7,491 nt of DNA from Cytophagia bacterium (GCA_013373005.1 JABXIP010000083.1:1-7491); one strand, 5' to 3'. Positions 1 through 5,490 are shown, counted from the stretch's first letter. The notes: generated from the letters alone by a model not told the origin. A program made the numbers and translations.

Positions 1-755
1 AAACCGCTTTTACCGGGAAGTAAGTTCTCCTTTGGTACTTTCACATTGTCGAATACAAGCTCACCAGTTGCACTGGCTCTGAGTGACCATTTACCGTGCG
101 TTTCAGGAGTGGTGAAACCTTCCATGCCTCTTTCTACAATAAGGCCGTGAATTCTACCTTCTTCGTTTTTCGCCCAAACCACAGCGATATCTGCAAAAGG
201 AGAGTTAGAAATCCACATTTTGGCACCATTCAATAGGTAATGGTCGCCCATATCTTTGAAATTGGTTACCATGCCCGATGGGTTAGAGCCATGATCAGGT
301 TCGGTAAGTCCAAAGCAGCCCAGCATTTCACCAGATGCTAGTTTGGGTAGGTATTTCATGCGTTGCTCTTCTGAGCCGAATTTGTAGATAGGGTACATGA
401 CCAATGAACCTTGTACCGAGGCCGTTGATCGCATCCCTGAATCGCCACGCTCAATCTCTTGCATAATCAATCCGTAGGCAATGTAGTCCATTCCACCACA
501 GCCGTATTTCTCAGGCAGCTGCGGACCGAAGGCTCCGATCTCTCCAAACTTCTTAACAATATCGTAAGGGAAGTAGGCATTCTCTGCCCAGCTTTCGATG
601 TAAGGGGAGATTTCGCGTTTGACAAAATCTCTCACTGCGGAGCGCACCATTTTATGTTCTTCGCTCAGCAGATCATCCATCATATAGAAATCAGGGTGAT
701 CAAAGACATCTGCCTTTGAAGATTTTTGAATGTTTGAAGCTTTATTAGAGTCCAT
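1..755 (-). CDS. gcdH: Glutaryl-CoA dehydrogenase (partial, C-terminus outside window)
   Basis: Flavoprotein of the acyl-CoA dehydrogenase family that oxidises and decarboxylates glutaryl-CoA to crotonyl-CoA in the cytoplasm, at the end of lysine and tryptophan breakdown. The ATG at 755-753 opens a frame that runs off the window after 251 residues of a family usually near 390-400. Translating the strand shows the N-terminal helical domain (about 28-145), then the FAD/substrate motif GCFGLTEPDHGS (146-157) and WISNS (181-185). The stretch RSTASVQGSL (109-118) matches the glutaryl-CoA dehydrogenase signature: R109, S110 and S113 correspond to human mature-protein Arg94, Ser95 and Ser98, which bind the glutaryl carboxylate. 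Generic acyl-CoA dehydrogenases lack this arginine. KWSLRASATGEL (222-233) also fits. The catalytic glutamate lies in the missing C-terminal third, so decarboxylating activity cannot be confirmed here. The gene diverges from a tryptophan dioxygenase gene and appears to share its promoter region. Confidence 0.9.
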   Translation of the reverse strand, partial: MDSNKASNIQKSSKADVFDHPDFYMMDDLLSEEHKMVRSAVRDFVKREISPYIESWAENAYFPYDIVKKFGEIGAFGPQLPEKYGCGGMDYIAYGLIMQEIERGDSGMRSTASVQGSLVMYPIYKFGSEEQRMKYLPKLASGEMLGCFGLTEPDHGSNPSGMVTNFKDMGDHYLLNGAKMWISNSPFADIAVVWAKNEEGRIHGLIVERGMEGFTTPETHGKWSLRASATGELVFDNVKVPKENLLPGKSG

Positions 756-761
756 AGGTAA

Positions 762-817
762 TTTGGTTTCTGAATGAATTGTGGTCAAATTTGCACCCAC
801 TTTTTAACCTATGCAAG
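762..817. promoter_or_regulatory. Symmetric divergent promoter sharing one palindromic -7 box
   Basis: The palindrome CAAATTTG (786-793) matches the Bacteroidota -7 consensus TAnnTTTG at 7 of 8 positions on both strands. On the plus strand TTTG (762-765) lies exactly 20 bases upstream of it. On the minus strand CTTG (817-814) also lies exactly 20 bases upstream. Predicted transcription starts are near 800 (plus, dioxygenase) and near 779 (minus, dehydrogenase), giving short leaders of about 20-25 bases to the chosen ATG codons. The consensus is established for Bacteroides and Flavobacterium; use of this site in both directions is inferred. Confidence 0.6.
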
Positions 818-820
818 CGT

Positions 821-1789
821 ATGAGCGAATCGGATCTCGACCAGAAAATACTCGATAGAATTAAGAAGCTTTCTGAGAAGTATGAAGCCATGGGGCAAGA
901 TATGGCTTCTTACCTTGATGGACTTCTTCATGCCGACTATATGAAGTATTGGGATTACATCAATCTCGATTCCTTATTAGGACTTCAACAGCCTAAAACC
1001 AGCTTTCCCGATGAAATGGTGTTTATCTGTTACCATCAGATCACAGAGCTTTACTTTAAGCTGACACTTTGGGAAATGAAGCAGATTCATGCTCACAATC
1101 ATCCTGATGTAGGTTTCTTTGAGGCTCGCCTCAAGCGCATTAATAACTACTTTGAGCATCTTTGTCATTCATTCGTTATCATGACCGATGGCATGGAGAA
1201 GGAGCAGTTCTTACAATTTAGAATGTCACTTTTGCCATCTTCCGGCTTCCAATCGGGTCAATATAGGATGATTGAAATTGGAGCGACTGATCTGATCAAT
1301 CTAGTGAGCCTGAGTAAGAGAGATAGCTTTGACGATTACTCTTCCCTTGACCAATTGTATGAAGCCATTTACTGGAAAACTGGTGCTACTGAGCTAAAGT
1401 CTGGTAAGAAGACGCTTACGCTGGAGCAGTTTGAAGAAAAGTATACCAGAGAATTCCTTCAACTGGCCGAAGAAACCAGAACTACCAATTTCTATCAACT
1501 TTACCTGAAGCACTATAAAGGAATGAAGGGTGAAGAAAGAATTGTGGAAGAGCTTAAGAGGTTCGATTTATTGGCCAATGTTGACTGGCCATTGGCACAT
1601 TACCGGTCAGCTGTGCGTTACCTGCAAAAAGACCCTGAAGATATTGCCGCTACTGGCGGAACCAACTGGCAGAAATACCTTCCACCAAGATTCCAGAAAA
1701 TCATTTTCTTCCCCGAGTTGTGGACAGAAAAGGAAATGGAAGAGTGGGGGAAACATTGGGTGCTGGCTCAGTTGAGCGGTAATCGGTGA
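821..1789 (+). CDS. kynA: Tryptophan 2,3-dioxygenase
   Basis: Heme enzyme that inserts O2 into L-tryptophan to give N-formylkynurenine, the first step of the kynurenine pathway; cytoplasmic, tetrameric in known members. The 322-residue product has the family motifs in order: the distal-pocket segment YHQITELYFKL (71-81) with the active-site His72; FRMSLLPSSGFQSGQYRMIE (133-152) with the carboxylate-binding Arg134; the probable proximal heme ligand His260 in LAHYRSAVR; and the ligand-binding loop TGGTNW (278-283) followed by FFPELW. The length suits a bacterial member with an extended N-terminus. An in-frame ATG at 779 would add 14 residues, but it lies upstream of the -7 box and of the predicted transcription start near 800, so the ATG at 821 (MSESDLDQ) is preferred. 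The gene diverges from glutaryl-CoA dehydrogenase, a later step of one tryptophan breakdown route. Confidence 0.93.
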   Translation: MSESDLDQKILDRIKKLSEKYEAMGQDMASYLDGLLHADYMKYWDYINLDSLLGLQQPKTSFPDEMVFICYHQITELYFKLTLWEMKQIHAHNHPDVGFFEARLKRINNYFEHLCHSFVIMTDGMEKEQFLQFRMSLLPSSGFQSGQYRMIEIGATDLINLVSLSKRDSFDDYSSLDQLYEAIYWKTGATELKSGKKTLTLEQFEEKYTREFLQLAEETRTTNFYQLYLKHYKGMKGEERIVEELKRFDLLANVDWPLAHYRSAVRYLQKDPEDIAATGGTNWQKYLPPRFQKIIFFPELWTEKEMEEWGKHWVLAQLSGNR

Positions 1790-1816
1790 ATCAGTTGATT
1801 AGGAATTAGGGGAGAT

Positions 1817-1858
1817 AGCCTACAGTCCATGGACCATAGTCTACGGACTATCGACCAC
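1817..1858. repeat. Degenerate heptanucleotide repeat, array 1 (six units)
   Basis: Six consecutive 7-base units fit a loose consensus NGWCYAY, for example GGACCAT and AGTCTAC. The unit phase holds without slips from 1817 to 1858. Inside the array, ATAGTC (1836-1841) and GACTAT (1846-1851) pair around TACG, giving a C(UACG)G tetraloop, a type known to be unusually stable in RNA. The array follows the dioxygenase stop codon by 27 bases and could fold in its 3' end, but it has no T-run on the plus strand, so it is not called a terminator. Confidence 0.6.
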
Positions 1859-1890
1859 AAAAAAATGGTCTCAAGTTACCCCAAGACCAA
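1859..1890 (-). terminator. Rho-independent terminator of the cyclophilin gene
   Basis: Read on the minus strand, TGGTCT (1889-1884) and AGACCA (1871-1866) form a 6 bp stem around a 12-base loop. A run of seven T follows (complement of the A-run 1859-1865). It lies about 40 bases past the stop codon of the cyclophilin gene, in the right orientation. The stem is short, and the heptad hairpins beside it may contribute. Confidence 0.65.
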
Positions 1891-1898
1891 ATATCTGT

Positions 1899-1926
1899 TC
1901 ACTATGGTCTATCGACCATGGACTAT
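1899..1926. repeat. Degenerate heptanucleotide repeat, array 2 (four units)
   Basis: Four further 7-base units of the same consensus and orientation as the array at 1817-1858, ending with GGTCTAT, CGACCAT and GGACTAT, stop a few bases short of the cyclophilin stop codon. ATGGTC (1904-1909) and GACCAT (1914-1919) form a hairpin. CCATGGACT (1916-1924) is the exact reverse complement of AGTCCATGG (1824-1832), so the two arrays could also pair across the terminator. Confidence 0.55.
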
Positions 1927-1929
1927 TAA

Positions 1930-2364
1930 TTAATCTTCGATTATAACAATCTTCTCAATCTTATCGCCTTGACGGATATCATCTACGATATCAACACCTT
2001 CAACAACTTTACCGAAGCAAGTGTGGTTTCTGTCCAGATGAGCAGTATTGTCACGGCTGTGGCAAATAAAGAATTGTGAACCACCTGTGTTTCTTCCTGC
2101 ATGTGCCATAGAGAGCACACCTCTGTCGTGGTATTGGTTGTCGCCATCCAACTCACAGTCGATAGAGTAACCCGGGCCACCATTACCAATGCCGTTAGGG
2201 CAACCGCCTTGAATTACGAAGTTGGGTATAACTCTGTGGAAGGTAAGGCCATCGTAATAACCTTTCTTAGATAGGTCTGCAAAGTTCTTTACAGTATTTG
2301 GAGCATCTTTCTCGTAAAACTCCACTTTCATAAGACCTTTCTCGGTATGTATTTCAGCTGTCAT
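1930..2364 (-). CDS. Cyclophilin-type peptidyl-prolyl cis-trans isomerase
   Basis: Catalyses cis-trans isomerisation of X-Pro bonds and helps protein folding. The 144-residue chain is essentially the bare cyclophilin domain, with no signal peptide or membrane segment, so it is probably cytoplasmic. FHRVIPNFVIQGG (42-54) carries the catalytic Arg44 and the pocket residues Phe49 and Gln52 (human CypA Arg55, Phe60, Gln63). GVLSMAHAGRNTGGSQFFI (82-100) and HLDRNHTCFGKVVEG (109-123) complete the active-site face. The position of CypA Trp121, which governs cyclosporin binding, is His109 here; bacterial cyclophilins often differ at this site, so weak drug binding is likely. It starts at the ATG at 2364, 17-24 bases after a perfect -7 box, and diverges from the DUF4442 gene. 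PpiB-like by domain, but I do not assign a symbol. Confidence 0.92.
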   Translation of the reverse strand: MTAEIHTEKGLMKVEFYEKDAPNTVKNFADLSKKGYYDGLTFHRVIPNFVIQGGCPNGIGNGGPGYSIDCELDGDNQYHDRGVLSMAHAGRNTGGSQFFICHSRDNTAHLDRNHTCFGKVVEGVDIVDDIRQGDKIEKIVIIED

Positions 2365-2387
2365 TCGATATTTGTTTTAATTGCGTG

Positions 2388-2395
2388 CAAAAGTA
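2388..2395 (-). promoter_or_regulatory. -7 promoter element for the cyclophilin gene
   Basis: The minus strand reads TACTTTTG, a full match to the Bacteroidota -7 consensus TAnnTTTG, 23 bases upstream of the ATG. No TTG or TTTG is seen 19-22 bases further upstream, so the -33 half is weak or absent. Confidence 0.5.
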
Positions 2396-2408
2396 ACCAA
2401 CCCATTTT

Positions 2409-2870
2409 ATGTTTAGGCTATCTGACCGCACTAAAATCAAGCTAATGAACTTTTATCCGCCATTTTTAGGGGCGGGGATCAGAGTTTCGCATATCTCCGA
2501 TGATTTTAAGAAAGCTGTGGTCACCATGAAGCTGCGTTGGTGGAACCGAAATCTGGTAGGGGTTCACTTCGGAGGCTCGTTAATGTCTATGTCTGATGCC
2601 TTCTATATGCTCCTCATTCTTCAGAATATAGGGCGTGGCTATGTGGTGTGGGACAAGGCCTCTACCATACGCTTTAAAAAACCGGGTAAGGGAAAGGTTA
2701 CCTGCGTTTTTGAAATTACTGATGCCGTTATTGAGCAACTCAGATCTGAAGCCGATGAGCACGGTAAAACCGAAATTATTCTGCCCTTAGAAATTACCGA
2801 TGAATCCGGAGAAGTGGTCTGCGAGCTGGACAAGACTATTTATGTGAGGAAGAAAGAGCCAAAACAATAA
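2409..2870 (+). CDS. DUF4442 hotdog-fold protein (thioesterase-like)
   Basis: A 153-residue protein that I recognise as DUF4442, a hotdog-fold family related to acyl-CoA thioesterases; substrate and true activity are not established. Family features visible are NFYPPFLGAGI (14-24), the WWNRNLVGVHFGGSLMSMSD segment (44-63), which should form the central helix region of the hotdog, and VVWDKASTIRFKKPG (79-93) in the following strands. There is no signal peptide or membrane helix. The ATG at 2409 gives the usual family length; a second in-frame ATG at 2445 would remove the first 12 residues. It diverges from the cyclophilin gene with 44 bases between start codons and converges on the MaoC-type hydratase gene. 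A role in acyl-CoA turnover is plausible from the fold only. Confidence 0.8.
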   Translation: MFRLSDRTKIKLMNFYPPFLGAGIRVSHISDDFKKAVVTMKLRWWNRNLVGVHFGGSLMSMSDAFYMLLILQNIGRGYVVWDKASTIRFKKPGKGKVTCVFEITDAVIEQLRSEADEHGKTEIILPLEITDESGEVVCELDKTIYVRKKEPKQ

Positions 2871-2875
2871 TTGTT

Positions 2876-2948
2876 TGTCATTACCGCGAAGGCGGGAATC
2901 CCCAAGTTGTATTGAAATAGTGAGATTCCTGCCTACGCAGGAATGACA
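2876..2948. repeat. REP-like palindromic element with inverted ends
   Basis: A 73 bp element begins TGTCATT and ends AATGACA. Its two arms, about 27 bases each, are imperfect inverted copies. Each arm also folds alone: CCGC-GAAG-GCGG (2884-2895), and the perfect 8 bp stem ATTCCTGC-CTAC-GCAGGAAT (2925-2944). The GTCATT..CCGCGAAGGCGGGAAT type is a dispersed repeat seen in many bacterial genomes. It starts five bases after the DUF4442 stop codon, so it will be transcribed in that 3' end. Confidence 0.75.
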
Positions 2949-3002
2949 GCTTCATGTAATAGTCTTAGAGTCTTACAAAGAGCTGGGAGTCGGATAAAAT
3001 CA

Positions 3003-3038
3003 AAACAGCCCATGGATTAAACCATGGGCTGTTTGTTT
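3003..3038. terminator. Strong bidirectional rho-independent terminator
   Basis: AAACAGCCCATGG (3003-3015) and CCATGGGCTGTTT (3022-3034) pair perfectly over 13 bp around ATTAAA. The plus strand continues GTTT, and the minus strand reads TTTTGATTTTA past the stem, so both readings have a T-rich tail. It sits between the convergent DUF4442 and MaoC genes. Confidence 0.8.
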
Positions 3039-3054
3039 GAATATCGTTTATGGA

Positions 3055-3072
3055 AAATGGCTTCAGCCATTT
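3055..3072 (-). terminator. Possible minus-strand hairpin terminator after the MaoC gene
   Basis: AAATGGC (3055-3061) and GCCATTT (3066-3072) form a perfect 7 bp stem with a four-base loop, nine bases past the hydratase stop codon at 3081. On the minus strand only four T follow, so it is weaker than the hairpin at 3003-3038 and may act as a first pause or as mRNA-end protection. Confidence 0.4.
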
Positions 3073-3080
3073 CTATTTTA

Positions 3081-3548
3081 TTAGCTATTGAAGTGATACA
3101 AGAAGATAAACTCTCCGGTAAAGGCTGGTTTTGGGTTGTCTTTAATCTCCAACTTTACATTTAGCTGGCATTTAGTAATGCCTCTCAAATCGGCCAGGCT
3201 GCTGAGTTTTACTCTAAGTCTTACTTCTTGACCCACTAACACCGGTTGGTTAAACTTCAGCTTCTCAATGCCATAATTGATCATCATTTTGATGTTGTTG
3301 ATTTCGGCAATCTGCTCCCATAAATAGGGAAGGAGAGATACTGTCAGGTAACCATGGGCTATGGTACCGCCAAAAGCTCCTTCTGCCTTGGCTCTTTCCT
3401 CATCAATATGGATCCACTGATGATCTATTGTGGCTTCGGCAAAAGCATTTACTCTTTCCTGCTCTATCTTCAAATATTCAGATACACCTAATTCCTGATC
3501 TATATAGGCTTCAAATTCTTTATGGCTGTTGATTACAATTTTCGACAT
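3081..3548 (-). CDS. MaoC-like (R)-specific enoyl-CoA hydratase
   Basis: Single-hotdog protein of 155 residues, expected to hydrate trans-2-enoyl-CoA to (R)-3-hydroxyacyl-CoA. The hydratase-2 motif is clear: FAEATIDHQWIHIDEERA (36-53) holds the catalytic Asp42 and His47, followed by GAFGGTIAHGYLTVSLLP (57-74), which shapes the active site. The continuation MINYGIEKLKF (89-99) with PVLVGQEVRLR is the style of the mycobacterial Rv0130/HtdZ group, as I remember it. There is no signal peptide, so it is cytoplasmic. It lies 59 bases downstream of DNA polymerase IV on the same strand and could be cotranscribed; the gap holds only a weak -7-like TTATTTTG. The exact substrate chain length cannot be read from the sequence. 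Confidence 0.87.
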   Translation of the reverse strand: MSKIVINSHKEFEAYIDQELGVSEYLKIEQERVNAFAEATIDHQWIHIDEERAKAEGAFGGTIAHGYLTVSLLPYLWEQIAEINNIKMMINYGIEKLKFNQPVLVGQEVRLRVKLSSLADLRGITKCQLNVKLEIKDNPKPAFTGEFIFLYHFNS

Positions 3549-3607
3549 ATGCTTATTCCGAATGAGAAACGAAACTAAGGCAAAATAAAATCAAATCAAG
3601 CGAGAAA

Positions 3608-4708
3608 TTAAAATTCTAAAGTCAGCTGCTGACCCAATTTAGGCGGCTCTTCCTGCTCGCCTTCAAAATTGCTGAGTGTAATACCCAGAAGTCTAACGCC
3701 TTCGGTGTGATTTTCCCAGTCGATATTTTCCATAATACTGAAGGTGATTTCCAGTATTTCATTTAAGCTGTCAATCACATGATCTTCAGTTTGGCTCCGA
3801 GTAATTTGGGTGAAGTCGCTGAACTTTATTTTGACTGTCAATGTCTTGCCCCATTTATCGGCTGATTCCAGTCTTTTGAAAACAGTTCTGGCAATGGGAT
3901 CGAGTGCCATTTTCATATCAGCCAAATCATGAATGTCATGATTGAAGGTGTTTTCAGCACCAAGCGATTTCCTGATTCTATTAGGGTTAACAGGGCGGTT
4001 GTCATTTCCACGTACAATCTCATAGTAGAAAGCACCGCTTTTACCGAATATACTGGTGAGGCCTTCTTTGCTCCATTCTTTCAGGGTTTTGCCATCAACA
4101 ATGCCTAGGTTCTTCATCTTCTCAGCAGTTACTTTTCCCACGCCAAAGAACTTTTCAATCGGCAGTTTCTCCAGAAAGAGCTCCACTTTTTCGGGACCAA
4201 CTAAAGTAATTCCATCAGGTTTGTTGTAGTCGCTGGCTATTTTGGCAATGAACTTATTGGTTGAAATTCCGGCTGAGGCGGTTAATCCTGTTGTTTCTTT
4301 AATCCTTTTCTTGATCTCCTTTGCAATAAGTGTAGCTGAGGCAATGCCCATTTTGTTGTGCGTGACATCGAGAAAGGCTTCATCTAAAGAGAGTGGTTCA
4401 ATCAGGTCCGTGTAATCAGCAAAAATGTCTCTGATCTGATTAGAAACCTCTTTATAGCGCTCGAATCTGGGTCTGACGAAAATGATTTCTGGACACTTTC
4501 TATAGGCAGTAGAAGACGGCATGGCAGAACGAACTCCAAACTTTCTTGCTTCATAGCTGGCGGCAGCTACGACACCTCTTTCCCTGCTTCCACCAACAGC
4601 AACGGGTTTGCCTTTGAGCTCAGGATTATCGTGCTGCTCAACCGAAGCAAAAAAGGCATCCATATCTACATGAATGATTTTACGAAGTGTTTCTGAGGGT
4701 TTTTCCAC
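3608..4708 (-). CDS. dinB: DNA polymerase IV (Y-family translesion polymerase)
   Basis: Error-prone polymerase that extends past damaged template bases and stalled forks. The 366 residues are close to the family length. HVDMDAFFASVEQ (13-25) carries metal-binding Asp15 and the probable steric-gate Phe20 (E. coli Phe13); SLDEAFLDVT (107-116) carries catalytic Asp109 and Glu110. The helix-hairpin-helix thumb region follows (LPIEKFFGVGKVTAEKM, 182-198), then the little-finger domain (about 240-345). The chain ends QLTLEF (361-366), a good beta-clamp binding peptide, so the C-terminus is intact. The start is GTG at 4708-4706: no in-frame ATG lies between it and an upstream stop, and the next internal ATG would remove the catalytic Asp15. 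It diverges from the small-protein/DUF2452 unit, and the shared upstream region contains a dyad (4730-4756). I see no match to the CTGT-N8-ACAG LexA box. Confidence 0.96.
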   Translation of the reverse strand: MEKPSETLRKIIHVDMDAFFASVEQHDNPELKGKPVAVGGSRERGVVAAASYEARKFGVRSAMPSSTAYRKCPEIIFVRPRFERYKEVSNQIRDIFADYTDLIEPLSLDEAFLDVTHNKMGIASATLIAKEIKKRIKETTGLTASAGISTNKFIAKIASDYNKPDGITLVGPEKVELFLEKLPIEKFFGVGKVTAEKMKNLGIVDGKTLKEWSKEGLTSIFGKSGAFYYEIVRGNDNRPVNPNRIRKSLGAENTFNHDIHDLADMKMALDPIARTVFKRLESADKWGKTLTVKIKFSDFTQITRSQTEDHVIDSLNEILEITFSIMENIDWENHTEGVRLLGITLSNFEGEQEEPPKLGQQLTLEF

Positions 4709-4712
4709 GCTG

Positions 4713-4745
4713 TTGACGAATTTAGCACGGAATTCATAAACTTTG
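4713..4745 (+). promoter_or_regulatory. Possible promoter of the small membrane protein/DUF2452 unit
   Basis: AAACTTTG (4738-4745) matches the -7 consensus TAnnTTTG at 7 of 8 positions, and TTG (4713-4715) lies 22 bases upstream, at the upper limit of accepted spacing. The predicted transcript would begin near 4752, about 23 bases before the ATG at 4775. Confidence 0.35.
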
Positions 4746-4756
4746 TTTATTCATTC
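4730..4756. promoter_or_regulatory. Dyad (operator-like) between dinB and the divergent unit
   Basis: A 27-base imperfect dyad is centred on 4743. ATAAAC (4736-4741) mirrors GTTTAT (4745-4750), and GAAT (4730-4733) mirrors ATTC (4753-4756). It overlaps the candidate -7 box of the plus-strand unit and lies 22-48 bases upstream of the dinB GTG, a fitting place for a repressor. No known regulator is recognised. Confidence 0.3.
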
Positions 4757-4774
4757 AGGTTCTGTTTCCGTAAG

Positions 4775-4972
4775 ATGAAAAAGTCTAAAAAAGTATTTGT
4801 TCTGGTTGCTGTTTTGTTTGTGCTGGCCACTTTGGTAGTGGGCTATGATATTTCCAGAAGAACTTCCTTTCCAGGGTCTAAAAAGCTGCTAAAGGAATCA
4901 ATAGCACCTTCTGAGGAGGCAGCAGATAGCACAGATGTAAATAAGGACGAAGAAAAATTATCCGATCAGTGA
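4775..4972 (+). CDS. Small single-pass membrane protein, unknown function
   Basis: A 65-residue protein with a basic N-terminus (MKKSKK), one hydrophobic helix at about 7-23 (VFVLVAVLFVLATLVVG) and a hydrophilic tail. By the positive-inside rule the N-terminus is cytoplasmic and the tail is outside the inner membrane. The tail begins YDISRRTSFPGSKK (24-37), a basic, proline-containing segment, and ends in a disordered-looking acidic stretch. There is no cysteine, so it is not a lipoprotein, and no signal-peptidase AXA site is obvious after the helix. Its TGA stop overlaps the GTG start of the DUF2452 gene (GTGA, 4969-4972), which implies translational coupling and a shared role. I do not recognise a named family. 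Confidence 0.75.
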   Translation: MKKSKKVFVLVAVLFVLATLVVGYDISRRTSFPGSKKLLKESIAPSEEAADSTDVNKDEEKLSDQ

Positions 4973-5445
4973 GTAAGAAAGAGTCAGGTAAGAAGATAGA
5001 TGTCGATAAGATAGATCTGGAGAGAATGGGTGAAATGACCACCGAGAATCCGGGTATCATTCCATTTCCGCATACGGTTGGGGCTGCCATGGTTAAGCCT
5101 GAAGATAAAGGCAAGATCAAAGGTCGGGCTGTATCTGCCATGTATGATCAAACGGAGATGGATATGAAGCAGATCTATGAGCAAATGCAGTTGCTGGCAG
5201 AGCAGGCTAAGACTATCCAAAACAGAGTATCGGTTTCGGAGAGAATTTACCAGGCCAAAATGAGCTTCGATCCCATCATTAGCCGCATTTATCACCTTTA
5301 TCAGAAAAAGGATGGAACCGATACGCTTTCACTGGTTTCACCCGATGAGTGGGGAAAGAGTTGTCCATACGACTTTATCGCTACCGTAAAGCTTCTGCCA
5401 GATCATACCTGGGAAGTAATCAAAGAAGGAGATATGGGGTTGTAG
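4969..5445 (+). CDS. DUF2452 domain protein
   Basis: A 158-residue protein that I recognise as DUF2452, common in Bacteroidota and without known function. The conserved core is IIPFPHTVGAAMVKPEDKG (30-48) followed by KIKGRAVSAMYDQT (49-62), then a long helical, possibly coiled segment (62-100: MKQIYEQMQLLAEQAKTIQ and following), then a strand-rich end with LSLVSPDEWG (120-129). No signal peptide or membrane helix is present, so it should be cytoplasmic. The start is GTG at 4969, overlapping the preceding gene's stop. The next ATG candidate would cut into the region before the IPFPHT core, and the GTGA overlap supports GTG. A terminator follows ten bases after the stop. A partnership with the upstream membrane protein is inferred from the overlap only. 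Confidence 0.82.
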   Translation: MSKKESGKKIDVDKIDLERMGEMTTENPGIIPFPHTVGAAMVKPEDKGKIKGRAVSAMYDQTEMDMKQIYEQMQLLAEQAKTIQNRVSVSERIYQAKMSFDPIISRIYHLYQKKDGTDTLSLVSPDEWGKSCPYDFIATVKLLPDHTWEVIKEGDMGL

Positions 5446-5454
5446 TTAGTCATG

Positions 5455-5477
5455 CCCGTCGTCAGACGGGGTTTTTT
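5455..5477 (+). terminator. Rho-independent terminator of the DUF2452 unit
   Basis: CCCGTC (5455-5460) and GACGGG (5465-5470) form a perfect GC-rich 6 bp stem with a GTCA loop, followed by G and six T on the plus strand. There is no T-run on the minus strand, so it works in one direction only. Confidence 0.85.
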
Positions 5478-5490
5478 GATCCAATCTGAG

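Noticed and set aside
459..719. Plus-strand open frame of 86 residues
   Set aside because: It lies wholly inside the glutaryl-CoA dehydrogenase gene on the opposite strand and has no recognisable protein features.
779..820. ATG at 779 as the start of tryptophan dioxygenase
   Set aside because: It precedes the -7 box at 786-793 and the predicted transcript start near 800; the added 14 residues do not look like the family N-terminus. The ATG at 821 is preferred.
3549..3607. Separate promoter for the MaoC-type hydratase
   Set aside because: TTATTTTG matches the -7 consensus at 7 of 8 positions, but no TTG lies at suitable spacing, so cotranscription with dinB is equally likely.
4666..4737. Leader open frame of 23 codons overlapping the dinB GTG start
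   Set aside because: The ATG at 4737 opens an out-of-frame stretch ending at a TAG at 4666. It could be a regulatory leader, but its sequence is unremarkable and such short overlaps are common by chance.
4709..4774. LexA (SOS) box upstream of dinB
   Set aside because: No CTGT-N8-ACAG or Gram-positive type GAAC-N4-GTTC site is present; only the unrelated dyad at 4730-4756 is seen.
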